DNA of 64,000 bases from Arabidopsis thaliana (GCF_000001735.4 NC_003070.9:23359971-23423970); one strand, 5' to 3'. Numbered from the stretch's first letter, positions 12,552 to 24,919 are shown. Translations and numbers: made by a program. The notes: generated by a model from the sequence alone, not told the origin.

Positions 12552-12651
12552 CCAGATCTATACTCATGATAAATTAATTATGAAATTTGCAACTATTTCT
12601 ACCAGATCTATACTCATGATAAATTAATTATGAAATTTGCAACTATTTCTA
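12552..12651. repeat. Perfect 50-bp tandem duplication
   Basis: The 50-bp unit beginning ccagatctatactcatgata occurs twice back to back (12552-12601 and 12602-12651) without a mismatch. Perfect identity in non-coding DNA points to a very recent event, possibly polymorphic between accessions. Confidence 0.95.
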
Positions 12652-13035
12652 TACATACTGTACAATTTCAGAAGGGAAATGCATGAACATAGTTTTTTTT
12701 TTTTGTTTTGGGAAGCAGGACAGTTACCAGAGATAAAGCACGATTTTAATTTAGTGGGATTTAATTTGAGTATTTACTATTTAGTGAAGTTTGAAGTAGT
12801 TGAATTGTTTTCTCTTTCATTGTTTGTGTTGATAAAAGTTTTGTAGTATATATGTTTAAGCATATAAAGTCATAAATAAGTAAGGTTTCTCTAATTTGTA
12901 ACAACTTTTTTGCTGATAACCACTATGATCTGATGATAGAAAATTGTATTATACTCTTGTTTGTATTGTATGAATTCTGACAAACAAAATCCGTTCTGGC
13001 TTAGAAAATAAACTTATTGTAAGTATAGAATGGCA

Positions 13036-13077
<42 letters not shown>

Positions 13078-13078
13078 T
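13036..13078. repeat. Compound (TA)n(TG)n microsatellite
   Basis: An uninterrupted TA run passes directly into a TG run, about 43 bp in total. Confidence 0.95.
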
Positions 13079-16000
13079 TGAGTTGAATCATACTTATAGA
13101 GTAACTAGATTTTTGAACATACACTCTCACACACACTGATATACAGGTGAGAGCGTCACGATATTAAAAAATATCGATACTTAAATATGCATATAATGCT
13201 CAGGTCATCGTATCTGACGCTAAAGCAGTGTCATGATGTAAAAAAAATCACTACTTAAATTTGACATGTCTCAACAATTGACTCTGATTTTGGCATTGAA
13301 TCATCGAAAAGTCCTTTTTTTTTTGTCTTCTCTATAAGCTTAAATCTTTGTCAAAGCTATATAACGTCTTATTAATTTCACAAAAGATAGATACAGTATA
13401 TATGGTGCTAGCTAGCTAGTGGTGAACACAATTTCTTTAAAACAGAAGTTTTCGGTGGTTGAAAAGAAAACGGTTATATACAGTAACACTAATGTAAAAG
13501 GCGGGTTGATTAATATAAACGGTTGACCGGTGGTTATGATTGAATTGTTAAGTTGTTAAATTAAGGGAATTAATAAGTAAACAATACACAAGTTTTAAAA
13601 TCTGAGCTTTCATGAAAAAGAAAAACGGAAAACAATAAAAAAAAAAAAATAGAATAGGGTTAAAATAAATGTAAGATGGGAAACACTTTCAAAATAAATC
13701 GTTTTTTTTTAACTCCTCTTTTGGCTCTTAAGCTCTTTTGATGCCAAGCCTTATCAGTTTTTCAGTATAATTCAACTTTTTAACAAACGAAAAAAGAGAG
13801 GAACACACACGACTATTATAGTATTATTGTTCAGAAGATTGATAAGGAAAGCGCAATATTTATACATTTGTGTTTTATTGATCATATCTTTCTCGATATC
13901 GCTAGGGTCCATTAAATTTATAATTCTAAAAGACTCATAGCGGCCAATTATCTTCATAGGTAGGAGACAAAACAAAAGTTTAAGATCTTTGCTATATATA
14001 TATATCCTTTTTTACTGGAAATCAAATCATTGTACATAATATAGGTTCTTTATTCATAGACTATTTTTCCAAAAAAAACTCTCTTATGTTTAAGAGGTTC
14101 AACCAGTAGAATAACCTATTCTAGGTACTTTGATTACAGTGTAAGTTGTGCTTTATGATGTACGAGATTGTTTTAGAGTCAATATAATTTTATTCTGGTT
14201 GATTTATTTGTTGAATGTGAATATTGGTGAAGTCGACATGAAAAGGTGACAATTTGTAGCGAATTTTATTTGTCTCCGTACTTCCCTAAATTCTAAGATC
14301 GAAGTCATAGTACGCTTAAAGTTGTTTCTCTTTTAAATACAAGAAATAAATTATGACATCTAATCTGTGACTAATACATTGAATCTACTATATCGAAGTA
14401 TATTAAAAATAATAAAGAAATAATAACTTTTTACAAGATAATAAATCTAACTAATATTCCACAATATGTGATTTAATTTTTAGTTTGCTAAGAGCTTGTG
14501 GCCAAGTGGGGTTTGCTAGTTTGTCTGTCTATAGAGATTCACGGGTTTCTTCGTAACATAAACAAAATTAGTAGATTAGTATCAATTTGGACTGTCAGTT
14601 ATTATGAATTGTATGTCATACGACAAATTGTTAAATAATGGAATATATCTATATGGAATAACAAAACAACAAAAGCATTAAAGTTGGACAATATTGTTTC
14701 CAATACAAAATACAAACTATTGGAGGGGGAGATAAATTGCATTCACCATGCATCTATAACTTAGCTTGTTATTCTATCTAGTTTTTCAAATGAGCGAGAC
14801 ATGTTGGTTGCTCTAGAGTCGTTTTTGTACCTTTTGTCTTTTTTACGTACGAAGAAATTATTCAGAAATTATAAATTCCAGTTCCTTTTTCTTACGTCTT
14901 ACAAGTTACAACATGAAAGATAAATGTCAGAATTTTTCCGAGCTCCAAGAATAGCCGAAAGTCGATTTAGCATGGACTTTGAACGAGCAGAAAACTTTGA
15001 ATTAATTATTTATTTTGTCAACATGAAGTAACCTAGTTTTTTGTTGTTGTTATGGCTTTGTTGACTAAAAAAGTAAAAAAGTGGTGCATATGGCCGACAC
15101 GGCCTCTCTTTTCTTCTTTGGTTGTTCATATCTCATTCAAACTTTTCCATGCAGTTAATCACTCTTGAATTTACTTTAGTAAACCAAATGTTAGATCTTC
15201 AGGAATACTTTTAACGATATCGAATTGATGCTAATTGTTATATTATACATATCATTCAGGTGTGTAGATAGGATTTATAATTTGATTAAACAAAACTAAT
15301 TAATGTACTAATACGCGTTAAGTGCTCACTAGTCGGTAGACGAGCATCTAGCGCCTTATCGTATTTGTACCATACGGTTTTTTTATTGCATTCAAATTGG
15401 TTAAAACATGTCAAATAATTAAGTGAACCATATAATCGAAACTATTCTATAAAATAGAATTGTTTTTTTGTTACAAGAACACTATGAATAAAGTAAGTTC
15501 CCGACCATATATTTGATGTGACTTGATTACATATTAATGTATGGTCCACTCATCGTCTCGCTAATGTTTCTTAATCATAACGTTTTTCTTTCTGGCATCT
15601 GTTTACACAAAGATTAATAACTTTTTAACCTTAATTATTTTCTCCTAAAGCTTCTGTTTATTACCCTAATCACTCTTTCCGAGATTCGGATTTCCCTAAA
15701 TCGATATCATGTCTCCTAAATGTAATCTTAAGATGATAATATTATTAATTTCCCAAAAAATGTCTTTTAGATTAAACAAAGAACAACACTGTGCCGGAGA
15801 AGAATCTTGTTTTGTCACACTTGTTGTTCCGTTAAAAGAAATTCAGATTCGAATAAACTTGACCTCTTTCAACCAAAAAATATATGAACTTTTTAATCCT
15901 TTTTGTTCATTTTCGAGTTGACTTTGGACTAGCTTAGATATATATCAGAAAAAATAAAATCATTTTCGAAAATTGGGAAGGAGAAGAAGAATAAAACCTC

Positions 16001-16090
16001 AAATCTTGATTTCTCTTGTTTTACATAAAACGGTCCAAGTGGAAAAAAAGAAAAGAACCAAAATGTTGTTGATTTTTTAAAAAGACAACA

Positions 16091-18208
16091 TTATTCTTCT
16101 TTTCTGGTCTTTGGTCTAACAGGCTTCACAGGAACTAAGTAGCTGAGAAGAAGCACAGCGATAGGTATAACTGTTCCAATGTAATATACACTCTTGAAGG
16201 CGACTAGTGTTTCGTGCAAGCTTAAAACCTGAAAAATTACACACAAAAATGAGAGTTTTTTGAAATGAAAACACCGTTGAAAAAAACGGAGGGAAGAGTT
16301 TTTAGTTACCATGAAACCGACGGATGAGTAATTGAGAACCACTACTGTGTAGAGGAAATTGATGAGAACCAAAACATTTCTCAGCATTGCCATTTTCGGA
16401 GGTATTGCTTGTTGCCACCGGTAAATAGCTGTTTAATACAAAGGGAGAAGTTTTTAGATTACTTATTTACTGAAACTGAATCAAAACAGAACATTAAATG
16501 AAAGATGAAGGCTAGTATCGTACCTTTCGAACCATCGATCATCAATGCTGATTGCACAAAGAATATAATGTATCCAGGATACAGTCCCTGCAAATAAAAA
16601 CACAAGTAGAGGTTTTAATTACTTTCTTTAGCACACAAAGATTGAATCTTTCTGCAGAATTCGCAGTGCGGACATGTAAAAATGATTCCTTTATCACCGT
16701 AAACAATAAAGAACCGCGACTTTTCAAGACTTCTCAAACCAAATCTTAGCTGAGAGTATAGCAAAGAAGGGAAGGAGCACTCACATGCCAGACAGCACTG
16801 ACGGTTTGCGTAGCTAGCAATTGGAAGAAACCCGCTTTCTTCCCGGGCTTCACAATTCTCTCATATACGTCTGCATCAATAAGAAGAAACGGTTAAAAGA
16901 CTTATAAGATATGGCAATCTCTAGGATCTCCTCATAAGCATCATTACTCACAGTGACGGAGCCATGTGCTGACTTGTATGTTCCAGAAAAGCGGAATCTG
17001 AACCGCACTCTTGGCAAGCTCAACCCCCAAAATATCGACATTCTTAGCGCGGTCCCATTTAGCCTTTGTCTGAGTTTCATCAGTCCAACCACTGAAACCC
17101 AAACCAGAGATAATAATAGAAGCCTCTGAGATAGACCATATAAAGTAATACTTCCAACGAGCCGTGAAACCCGCCATGTATTGGTAACCAAATCTCTTCA
17201 AGAATCCCCATTCTTGGTACACTGGTTCAGTGAACCGAGTTAACGGAAACTGAGGTACTAAATAGAGATAGAGAGCCATACAAATCGCAGCTTGAAACAC
17301 AGCTCGAATCATTGCTCCATAAGGCGATGGTCTCTTTCCTTTTTCAGAAACAGCCCAAATCTGAAACCCACACACAAGACAATCAAGAACCTCACTTTTT
17401 CGACAAGTACATAGACCGAAGAACGAGAGAGAAAAACACTTACTCCTTTCTCTTCAGTCCATTCGAGATAATCTTTCATTTCGAAAACCGGGCCAGCGAA
17501 ATGGCTTCCACAACAGAGGCAATAACCAAAGTACTCAATAAGAGAAGGCATCTGAATCAAACGGTTCTTCTTCTGAGCCTCACGTAGACCTTCTTCTTTC
17601 AACATTCCATCGTTGTAGTTTATCGAACACGAAATCACTTTCAGTGTTAATACCATCAAAGCTCCTATAATCACAATCAAGATTCAGCCTCCAATAGTTC
17701 CTACTAACTTCACACTCTTCTAAGAACATAAACCAATAATAAACCATCAAATCGAGAGAAAAAAGAGTACCAGTAGAATCAATTCCTCCTTCTTTCCAAG
17801 CATCACCACTCATATAAAACACATGACTACATATACAAAATCACAAAATCGATTAAAAGGAGCAAGCTTTAGAGACTATATAGCATAAAGTTTTAAGCTT
17901 TACCAGCCAATGAGATAAGCGAAGCCTAGGAAGAAAGTAATGAATCCAGACAAGGGTCGATAAATCGCCATTGAAGCGTAACCAATCGTCATTGGGACAA
18001 GGAAGTGAAGATTTGAGGAGAAGCCAAAGGAGAGATAAGAGAGGAAAGCTCCAGAAGCAGCTGAGTATATGTGTTTACCGAGTCGACTCGGGATGAATCG
18101 CCATAAAAATGAGATTGGTATCGTTGCGACGAAACAGAGGAGGAAACGGAGAACGGCGACGGAGACGCCGATTGAGGCAGCCATTGAGTTCATGTCAAGC
18201 AATTCCAT
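16091..18208 (-). CDS. LPLAT2: LPLAT2, MBOAT lysophospholipid acyltransferase
   Basis: An ER-membrane enzyme of the MBOAT family that transfers acyl groups from acyl-CoA to lysophospholipids, mainly lysophosphatidylcholine, in the Lands cycle. Eight exons on the minus strand: 17904-18208, 17771-17826, 17444-17664, 16952-17360, 16785-16870, 16524-16587, 16310-16428 and 16091-16228. They join in frame to 465 residues, the length I remember for this enzyme. Many hydrophobic segments are visible, beginning at about residues 10-35. Exon 5 ends with Trp358-His359 and exon 6 opens with Gly360, giving the WHG that contains the MBOAT active-site histidine. The upstream WNIQVSTWLRHYV block in exon 4 is also conserved. 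The start at 18208 fits the N-terminus MELLDMNSMAAS. Known from memory as At1g63050; its paralogue LPLAT1 is At1g12640. Confidence 0.95.
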
Positions 18209-18377
18209 GGTTGTATCTTGCGTGAAGTGGAAGATTGTGTCAACTCGGACTGAGTTACGACGACGACGACGACTCTCACAGTTCGGACATCTGAATCGGA
18301 ATCTCTCTGATGGGGTCTTTTGTAGTTCGTGTGGGTTTGGTTTCGATCTTGACGAGGTTTGTGTGAAGTTACAATAA

Positions 18378-18630
18378 TACCCTCAATGTTTGATCTATAT
18401 TTCTGATGCCTGATGGGAAGTTAATATAATTTATTTATTTATTTTTTTTTTATTTTTTTTACGCCTTTTGTCAAAATCAATATTAATGTACGCCTTATGT
18501 CAAAATCAAAATTTATTTGGGATTTGATAAAATTTTGTTTTCAAAACTTTTGTATTATAATAAAAGATACTACAAAAACTTTCTTATAAGAAAGATCATT
18601 TTTTCATGTATTTGTTAATTCATATCAAAA
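18378..18630. other. Upstream region of LPLAT2
   Basis: AT-rich promoter-side DNA. A short word, acgcctt(t/a)tgtcaaaatca, occurs twice (about 18461 and 18491). Nothing else is seen before the tandem duplication starts. Confidence 0.5.
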
Positions 18631-19660
18631 TTTCATTAATTACAGCAACAAATTTTAATGAAGTAATATGAATCTTAATTCGAGAAGATACCGGAGCATT
18701 TCCGTATTTTAAAAACTTTGTTATTTAAAATTACTAGCTCTATTTTTATTTTTTTTGCTAAATAATAATTTTGATTATCTCTTTTGAAAAATAAAACGAA
18801 GTAGGTATTGATAAGAAGATTATCAAATTAACTTTTGGATGGTATTGTGAAAAACATGGAATATTTAGTTTTTGATTTGTTACCGGAAGAAAACGAACAA
18901 GCCCATGCATATTTTACGTGACGATATATCGTTAAGGATTTGTTGAAGTGTTGTTTAGAAGAAACTTACTCATGGCAAGTTGAAAATTCTTAGTGGTCGC
19001 ATGACTAGTTTTAGAAGAGGTCGAGTTGTGAAGCTTATATGAAGGGGCCTCAAAGATGACTATCCCTTTTACACACCAAAATTCGACGCCCTCCTGTGGC
19101 CAATTGAACCTTTGTGTGATTTATCCCATATAGATTTTTAAGAATTATGTGTTAGGTTTAGAAAGAAGAAAAAAACTTATTATTATGCTAATTTGATAAC
19201 AAATCTACAGAATTTATTCGAAATAAATTATTGGAATAACTCATCTTGCAAATAAATCATAATATCTACCAACAATCACACTACAATTAATTAAAAATTG
19301 ATTTACTTCTAACTGTTTTGGAAATGCAAAAACTAAAAATTTAAGAATTTTATTTTATATATATGTTCATACAACAACTCAAAATCATGTTATTTTGATG
19401 AATATCTATAAACTATTAAAGCTACATGATTGAGTAACTTATCTAGGAAATAAAAATCATCATACAGTATATGCTTCCCAAATTATCACAATAAATAATT
19501 AAATTAAAAATATATCTAGTACCTCATTAGATAATAGTAAACCATATCTATGAGAATATAATTCTATTATGTGGAATATCACCTAAATTTTATTCTATAT
19601 GTGACATTTTACCTCAATAATTCTTGTCACCTTCTATACAAACTTACACACACATCTTCC

Positions 19661-19670
19661 TATATAAATA
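19661..19670 (+). promoter_or_regulatory. TATA box of peptide gene copy 1
   Basis: The sequence tatataaata lies 99 nt upstream of the ATG in a CA-rich context. The same element stands at the equivalent place in copy 2 (22168-22177). Confidence 0.75.
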
Positions 19671-19768
19671 CACATAATCAACCAAGCAATCAACATCAAC
19701 ATTCACAATTCACAAAAAATACTTGTTCAGTTATTAAAGATAAATCTCTCAGAAAAGAAAAAAAAAAA

Positions 19769-20475
19769 ATGGTGAACACAAAAATTGTAGCCTTGTTAAT
19801 GGTGGTGATGATGGTAACAATGGGAATGGAGAACATTTTGGTTCAGGCAAATCGTCGTCATCATCATTCTCCTTCCCCTTTTCCTTCATCTGATTTTGAT
19901 GATAGTGGTTCAAAATCTCCTTCTCCTTCACCAAAATCAAAAGAAAAGTCATCAACATATTGCATGATTGGCTGTTCTTTTGAGAAGTGCTTTCACCATG
20001 GAAAAAGCTCAAGTAAGTTTGGATCTGCTTAGTATATTAACTAAGGATTTATCTACGTATATAGTCATATAGATTAGCTTAGTACTATGCAAAATGGCTT
20101 TTTTTTTATTAGTTGAACAGTTTAAATGTTAATTGGATCATACGAATGTTTTTGTACTAAACCATTGATATTACAAGTTGTTGTTGTGAATCTAGCAAAC
20201 TACATATATATATTGTTAAAAGGTGAAGGAACAAGCAAACTATATTTTCAAACACGAAAACTGAATATTATTTATGTTTATATATGTCTATTTGATATAA
20301 AAAACTATAAGAGACTATAAATTTTTGGATCTAACTAAAACGTTCTTTTTTTTTTTACTTCTTGTTTTGGGAATTCGCGATGAGAACAGGCGATGTGGAA
20401 AAGTATGACTTATGCATGAAAAAATGTTCGAAGATATGCAACAAGAAGAAGGAAAGCGATGACATATATGTCTAA
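19769..20475 (+). CDS. Small secreted six-cysteine peptide, copy 1
   Basis: Two exons, 19769-20012 and 20390-20475, encode 109 residues. The donor is caa|gtaagt and the acceptor aacag|gcgatg. Residues 1-28 form a signal peptide (MVNTKIVALLMVVMMVTMGM, ending near VQA). A His/Pro/Ser-rich spacer with SPSPSPKSK follows. The cysteines come in two triplets, one per exon: CMIGCSFEKC (C-x3-C-x4-C) and CMKKCSKIC (C-x3-C-x3-C). This is the layout of plant thionin-like or helical-hairpin secreted peptides. Stopping at the unspliced end of exon 1 would lose the second triplet, so the spliced form is preferred. A TATA box at 19661 supports transcription from about 19695. The function is unknown to me; a defence or reproductive signalling peptide is only a guess. 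The second exon is conserved in the tandem copy, which supports the model. Confidence 0.75.
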
Positions 20476-20639
20476 ATTACTAAAGAGCAAATGATTGTTG
20501 TTTCGCATCTACTATGCCTTTGTCTTATTACTTACTCATCAGATGTATATCTCTCATAATATTTTTTTATGAGACGTAATCATTAATAAATATATATAAA
20601 GGATATAATAAACATTGATAGTTTCTTTAAACAATAACT

Positions 20640-21140
20640 AGAATTATGTTCATGTTATGCAGAGGTAAATTAAATGTTAATTTATAACATATATTAAAAT
20701 ATTTTGAAAATATAAATATATGCATTAGTGTTAAAAACCAAAGAAGTTGTATCGTTATTACGAAGCAATAAAAATTGAACTGTTGGGAAAAAATAAATAA
20801 TTTTAATTTTCTTAAAGAATATATTTTTTTTAATTTGTCGTAAATAGATGTGAAAGAAAAAAATTTGTTTAGAAATTGTAAAGATAGTGGAGATTAGTAG
20901 AGACCACAAAGAAGCCCAAAAAGTAGCCTCATGAGAATCTCATTAGTCCATTGCATTAGGTCTAAGTAAGTAGTCTCTCATATATATAGTAACGTAATGA
21001 GAACAATGTTATCAACCTAGAGAGTTGTCACATTAAGCATCTCTTCTCTTCTCTATTGTATGAAATCAAATCCAAATCTCTGGGTTGATTTGTAAAGAAG
21101 AGAGAAAGAGAAAGACTTTAAGTTGTCTTCAAAATTTGGA
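20640..21140. other. Spacer between the two duplication units
   Basis: About 500 bp not shared with either unit. AT-rich on the left. On the right (20930-21120) is a less AT-rich stretch with repeated tctc motifs. No gene seen. Confidence 0.5.
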
Positions 21141-22167
21141 TTACATTAATTACAACAACAAATTTTAATGAATTAGTATAACTATTAATTCGAGAAGATG
21201 TTGGAGCACCTCCGTATTTTTAAAACTTTGTTTTTCTTTACTTATGTAAAATTATTAGCTCTACTTTTTTTTATTAAATATTAACTTTGATCTCTTTTGG
21301 AAAATGAGACGAAGTAGGTATGAAGAAAATTATCAAATTTACCTTTGGATGATAATGTGAAAATATGGACTAATTTAATTTTTGATTTGTTACCGGAAGA
21401 AAAAGAAAAAGCCCATGCATGTTTTACGTAATGATATATCGTTAAGGATTTGTTGTTTAGAAGAAGTTTACTCATGGCAAGTTAAAAATTCTTTTAGTGG
21501 TCACATGACTAGTTTTAGAAGAGGTCGACTTGTGAGTTGTGAAGTTTTATATGAAGGGGCCTCATAGATGATTATCCCTTTTACACACCAAAATTCTACG
21601 CCCTCCTGTGGGCAATGAAACTTTATGTGGTTTATCCCATCTAGATTTTTAAGAATTATATGTTAGGTTTAGAATGAAAAAAATACTTATTATTATGCTA
21701 TTTTCATAACAAATCTATAGAATTTATTCGAAATACATGATTGGAATAACTCATCTTGCAAAGAAAATCATAATATCTACCAACAATCACACTACAATTA
21801 ATTAAAGATTGATTTACTTCTAACTGTTTTGGAAATGCAAAAACTAAAAATTTAAGAATTTTATTTTATATGTTCATACAACAACTCAAAATCATGTTAT
21901 TTTGATGAATATCTACAAACTATTAAAGCTACATGATTGAGTAACTTATCTAGGAAATAAAAATCATCATACAGTATATGCTTCCCAAATTATCACAATA
22001 AATAATTAAATTAAAAATATATCTAGTACCTCATTAGATAATAGTAAACCATATCTATGAGAATATAATTCTATTATGTGGAATATCACCTAAATTTTAT
22101 TCTATATGTGACATTTTACCATAATAATTATTGTCACCTTCTATACAAACTTATACACACATCTTCC

Positions 22168-22177
22168 TATATAAATA
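22168..22177 (+). promoter_or_regulatory. TATA box of peptide gene copy 2
   Basis: The sequence tatataaata lies 95 nt upstream of the next ATG, at the same relative place as in copy 1. Confidence 0.75.
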
Positions 22178-22271
22178 CACATAACCAACCAAGCAATCAA
22201 CATCAACATTCACAATTCACAAAAAATACTTGTTGAGTTATTAAAGATAAATCTCTGAGTAAAGAAAAAAA

Positions 22272-23019
22272 ATGATGAACACAAAAATTGTAGCCTTGTT
22301 AATGGTGGTGATGATGGTAACAATGGGAATGGAGAACATTTTGGTTCAGGCTCGTCATCATCATCATCATCATCATCATTCTCCTTCCCCTTCTCCTTCA
22401 TCTGATTTTGATGATAGTGGTTCAAAATCTCCTTCTCCTTCACCAAAATCAAAAGAAAAATCATCAACATATTGCATGATTGGCTGTTCTTTCGAGAAGT
22501 GCTTTCACCATGGAAAAAGCTCAAGTAAGTTTGGATCTTCTTAGTATTATTAACTAAGGATTTATCTACGTATATAGTCATATAGATTAGCTTAATACTT
22601 TGCAAAATGATTTTTTTTTTTTTTATTAGTTGAACAGTTTAAATGTTAATTGGATCATACGAATGTTTTTGTCCTAAACCATTGATATTACAAGTTGTTG
22701 TTGTGAATCTAGCAAACTATATATATATTTTATCAACTATATTTATATCTATCTATATATATATATTTTAGTAAAAGGTGAAGGAACAAGCAAACCATAT
22801 TTTCAAACACGAAAACTGAATATTATTTATATGACTATTTGATATAAAAAACTGTAAGAAACTATAATTTTTTGGATCTTACTAAAACGTTTTTTTTTTT
22901 ACTTCTTGTTTTGGGTATTAGCGATGACAACAGGCGATGTGGAAAAGTATGACTCATGCATGAAAAAATGTTCGAAGATATGCAACAAGAAGAATGAAAA
23001 CGAGGATATATATGTCTAA
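22272..23019 (+). CDS. Small secreted six-cysteine peptide, copy 2
   Basis: Two exons, 22272-22524 and 22934-23019, encode 112 residues. Organisation is the same as copy 1: signal peptide (MMNTKIVALLMVVMMVTMGM), low-complexity spacer, CMIGCSFEKC in exon 1 and CMKKCSKIC in exon 2. Splice sites are the same and the frame is intact, so both copies look functional. The clearest protein difference is in the spacer, where NRRHHH of copy 1 is replaced by a run of eight histidines encoded by a CAT repeat. The last residues also differ slightly (KKNENEDIYV against KKKESDDIYV). The His run raises the possibility of metal binding, but its origin by repeat slippage is equally plausible. Function not recognised. 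Confidence 0.75.
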
Positions 23020-23174
23020 ATTACTAAAGAGCAAATGATTGTTGTTTCGCTCCTACTATGTCTTTGTCTTATTATTACTTAATTACTCATCAGATGTGTA
23101 TCTCTCATACTGTTTTTTTTATGAGACGTATAAGGGATATAATAAACATTGATAGTTTCTTTAAACAATAATAT

Positions 23175-24100
23175 GATATATACATTAGCTCACAAATCTA
23201 GTGTATCACCAAATAAATTTTAAAGTTTTGATTAATTTACTAATTGCAAAAACTAGAAAATGCAACAAAGTAGAATTCCGATAGTTATTAGAAAAGGTAA
23301 TGCAATGCTTTCTCCAAGTAGACTCTGAGCTGAATGATTTTGGTAAAGACTAATGTTTGAGATCATGTCCACAACATTATAGGCTTATTTCGTATTTCCA
23401 CAATTTGATGAGCCAAAGATAAAGTATCGGAAATTCTCTTCATAACATCCATCAGCACTGTAATAAGTCTAAGTGTGACTATTATATTTGCTCGGCTTAA
23501 AAATAAAACCAAGTTTCATCATTTAGTGAAAAATGCATAAACCAGAAACTGTTTATTAAAATACTAGAGATTATGTGAATTCTTTTTCACAGTTTTTTTT
23601 TAACTACATTTGTAATACAACGATCTACTTAACATATCATTACTTCTTCTTTTTATTTTATCGAAAACATATGACGCAAATGGTTGAAAGTAACAATGGT
23701 TGTCATTCCTCCTCAATTTGTTCATCTCTTGTTTGTTAAACAAAAGATTTCATATTTTTCCTTATCTCATTATATGTTCCTCTAACTGACCTATACAATT
23801 TATAGGGTGAATATTATTTTTCCTCACAAAAAAAAAATCTAAATCGAGAGGAAGAAAATTCTTCTTTTTTTTTCTTTTGTGGTGTTTAAACATTGTTAGC
23901 CAAATTTATTAAAAAAAAAAAAATTCAATCAATGGTTAAGGTTTAATTTCTGTATGTCTATTTATAAGATGTCATTTGAAATTTTCTCCATTCATAGTTA
24001 CAAAGATCCTAAATAGTCTCATCCTCACTGTGTATATAATCAATCTTTCTCTTCTTATCTTTTTTTTGGTTTAAATATAATCAAATCTTTCTCTTCAAGC
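23175..24100. other. Intergenic DNA before the small mitochondrial-protein gene
   Basis: AT-rich with long poly-A/T runs near 23850-23930. A TATA-like tatataatc near 24032 would serve the gene at 24135. No other feature supported. Confidence 0.5.
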
Positions 24101-24134
24101 TTGTTAAATCCTCAGCAAATTAATTTTCACCGAG

Positions 24135-24917
24135 ATGGCTTTCAGAATCACCGTAAGTTTTTTTTTTTCCTTGTCTATTGAAATGTAAATGTTGATTACC
24201 TTTTCAATAATTTCCTTGTCTTTCTCTATAGAGCCAATTGCGACCGGTCGGAAATCAATTTGGTGGCTCTCGTCGTTTTGCAACCACAGTCGCCGATGGC
24301 GCCAAACAAACATATAACAAGTAAGAGATACTAATATATATGGTTTGAATTTCTGTACTTAGTTATGAGCATTTCAACAAAGTTTTTGATATCAATGGAT
24401 TTTTCAAATAGGTTCTCCATAATGGGAGAGTTTGCACCAGTGGCTATAATAGGAGGTTTTGTTGGTTTAGCGGTACTAATGGCCGGGCATAGCCTCAAGC
24501 AACAGCTTATGCATGCACCGGCAATCAGTACAAGAAAGAATAGAAGAGCGGCTGTCGCGGAAGTCGATGATCCAGAAAACTGTGTTTCCTCTGCTGACAA
24601 ATTTATCAACAAGTCTTGGTTACGTAAAGTAGGTCAGATTCAAGATAAATCTAAGGCAATCTTATCTGATCCCACTCGACCTAACCCATTCACCACGTAA
24701 GTTCAGTGACCTATTTTTTTTTTGTCTCTGCTTAATTAATGATGCTCAAACGAGCTATCCCGAGGAACATTGTTAAGTTCAATGACCTTTCTTCATACAC
24801 TTTTCAAGGAAAGAAGAAAATAGAAATCTGAAATCTAACATTTTTGTTTTGTTTTTGCAAAGGCCTCGAAATGCAGAGACATTGAACTCCGTCGGCGTGG
24901 CTCCAAAGGGAATCTGA
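24135..24917 (+). CDS. Small mitochondrial membrane protein, B12D/MLRQ-like (tentative)
   Basis: Four exons, 24135-24152, 24232-24320, 24412-24696 and 24863-24917, join in frame to 148 residues. Every intron has GT..AG borders; the first exon encodes only MAFRIT. The N-terminus is basic and Ser/Arg-rich (SQLRPVGNQFGGSRRFATT), like a mitochondrial presequence with a possible cleavage near RRF|ATT. One transmembrane segment spans about residues 44-62 (PVAIIGGFVGLAVLMAGH). After it comes a polar tail with TRKNRRAAVAEV. The order (membrane helix, short basic linker, R/K-N-R-A-A) recalls the B12D/MLRQ family, which includes the plant relatives of complex I/IV subunit NDUFA4, but the match is weak. 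The C-terminal SDPTRPNPFTTPRN region is not typical of that family. Location is inferred with fair confidence; function is uncertain. Confidence 0.7.
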
Positions 24918-24919
24918 AA

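Larger units (their letters stand above)
12104..16090. other. Intergenic DNA between ERF026 and LPLAT2
   Basis: About 4 kb without a supported gene. It holds a perfect 50-bp tandem duplication (12552-12651), a compound TA/TG microsatellite (13036-13078) and a weak direct repeat: agcgtcacgatattaaaaaa near 13151 and agtgtcatgatgtaaaaaaa near 13227. Open frames of 67-70 codons at 12637, 13772 and 15709 have no recognisable features. Confidence 0.55.
18631..20638 (+). repeat. 2-kb tandem duplication carrying a peptide gene, unit 1
   Basis: The whole segment aligns with 21141-23172, including about 1.1 kb of 5' flank, both exons, the intron and the 3' flank. Identity is highest from about 19190 to the end of exon 1 and lower in the outer flanks. 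The 5' border text is cattaattacagcaacaaat; the 3' border text is gatagtttctttaaacaata. Confidence 0.9.
21141..23172 (+). repeat. 2-kb tandem duplication carrying a peptide gene, unit 2
   Basis: Second copy of the segment at 18631-20638, in the same orientation. It differs by small indels, including an AT-rich insertion in the intron near 22722-22770 and loss of a short AT stretch near the 3' border. Confidence 0.9.

Noticed and set aside
15709-15921. 70-codon plus-strand frame between ERF026 and LPLAT2
   Set aside because: AT-rich composition, no signal peptide or motif, no clear promoter.
22210-22605. 131-codon minus-strand frame with a poly-Asp run
   Set aside because: It is the antisense of the His-coding CAT repeat in the peptide gene. 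The same shadow exists in copy 1; no promoter or family features.
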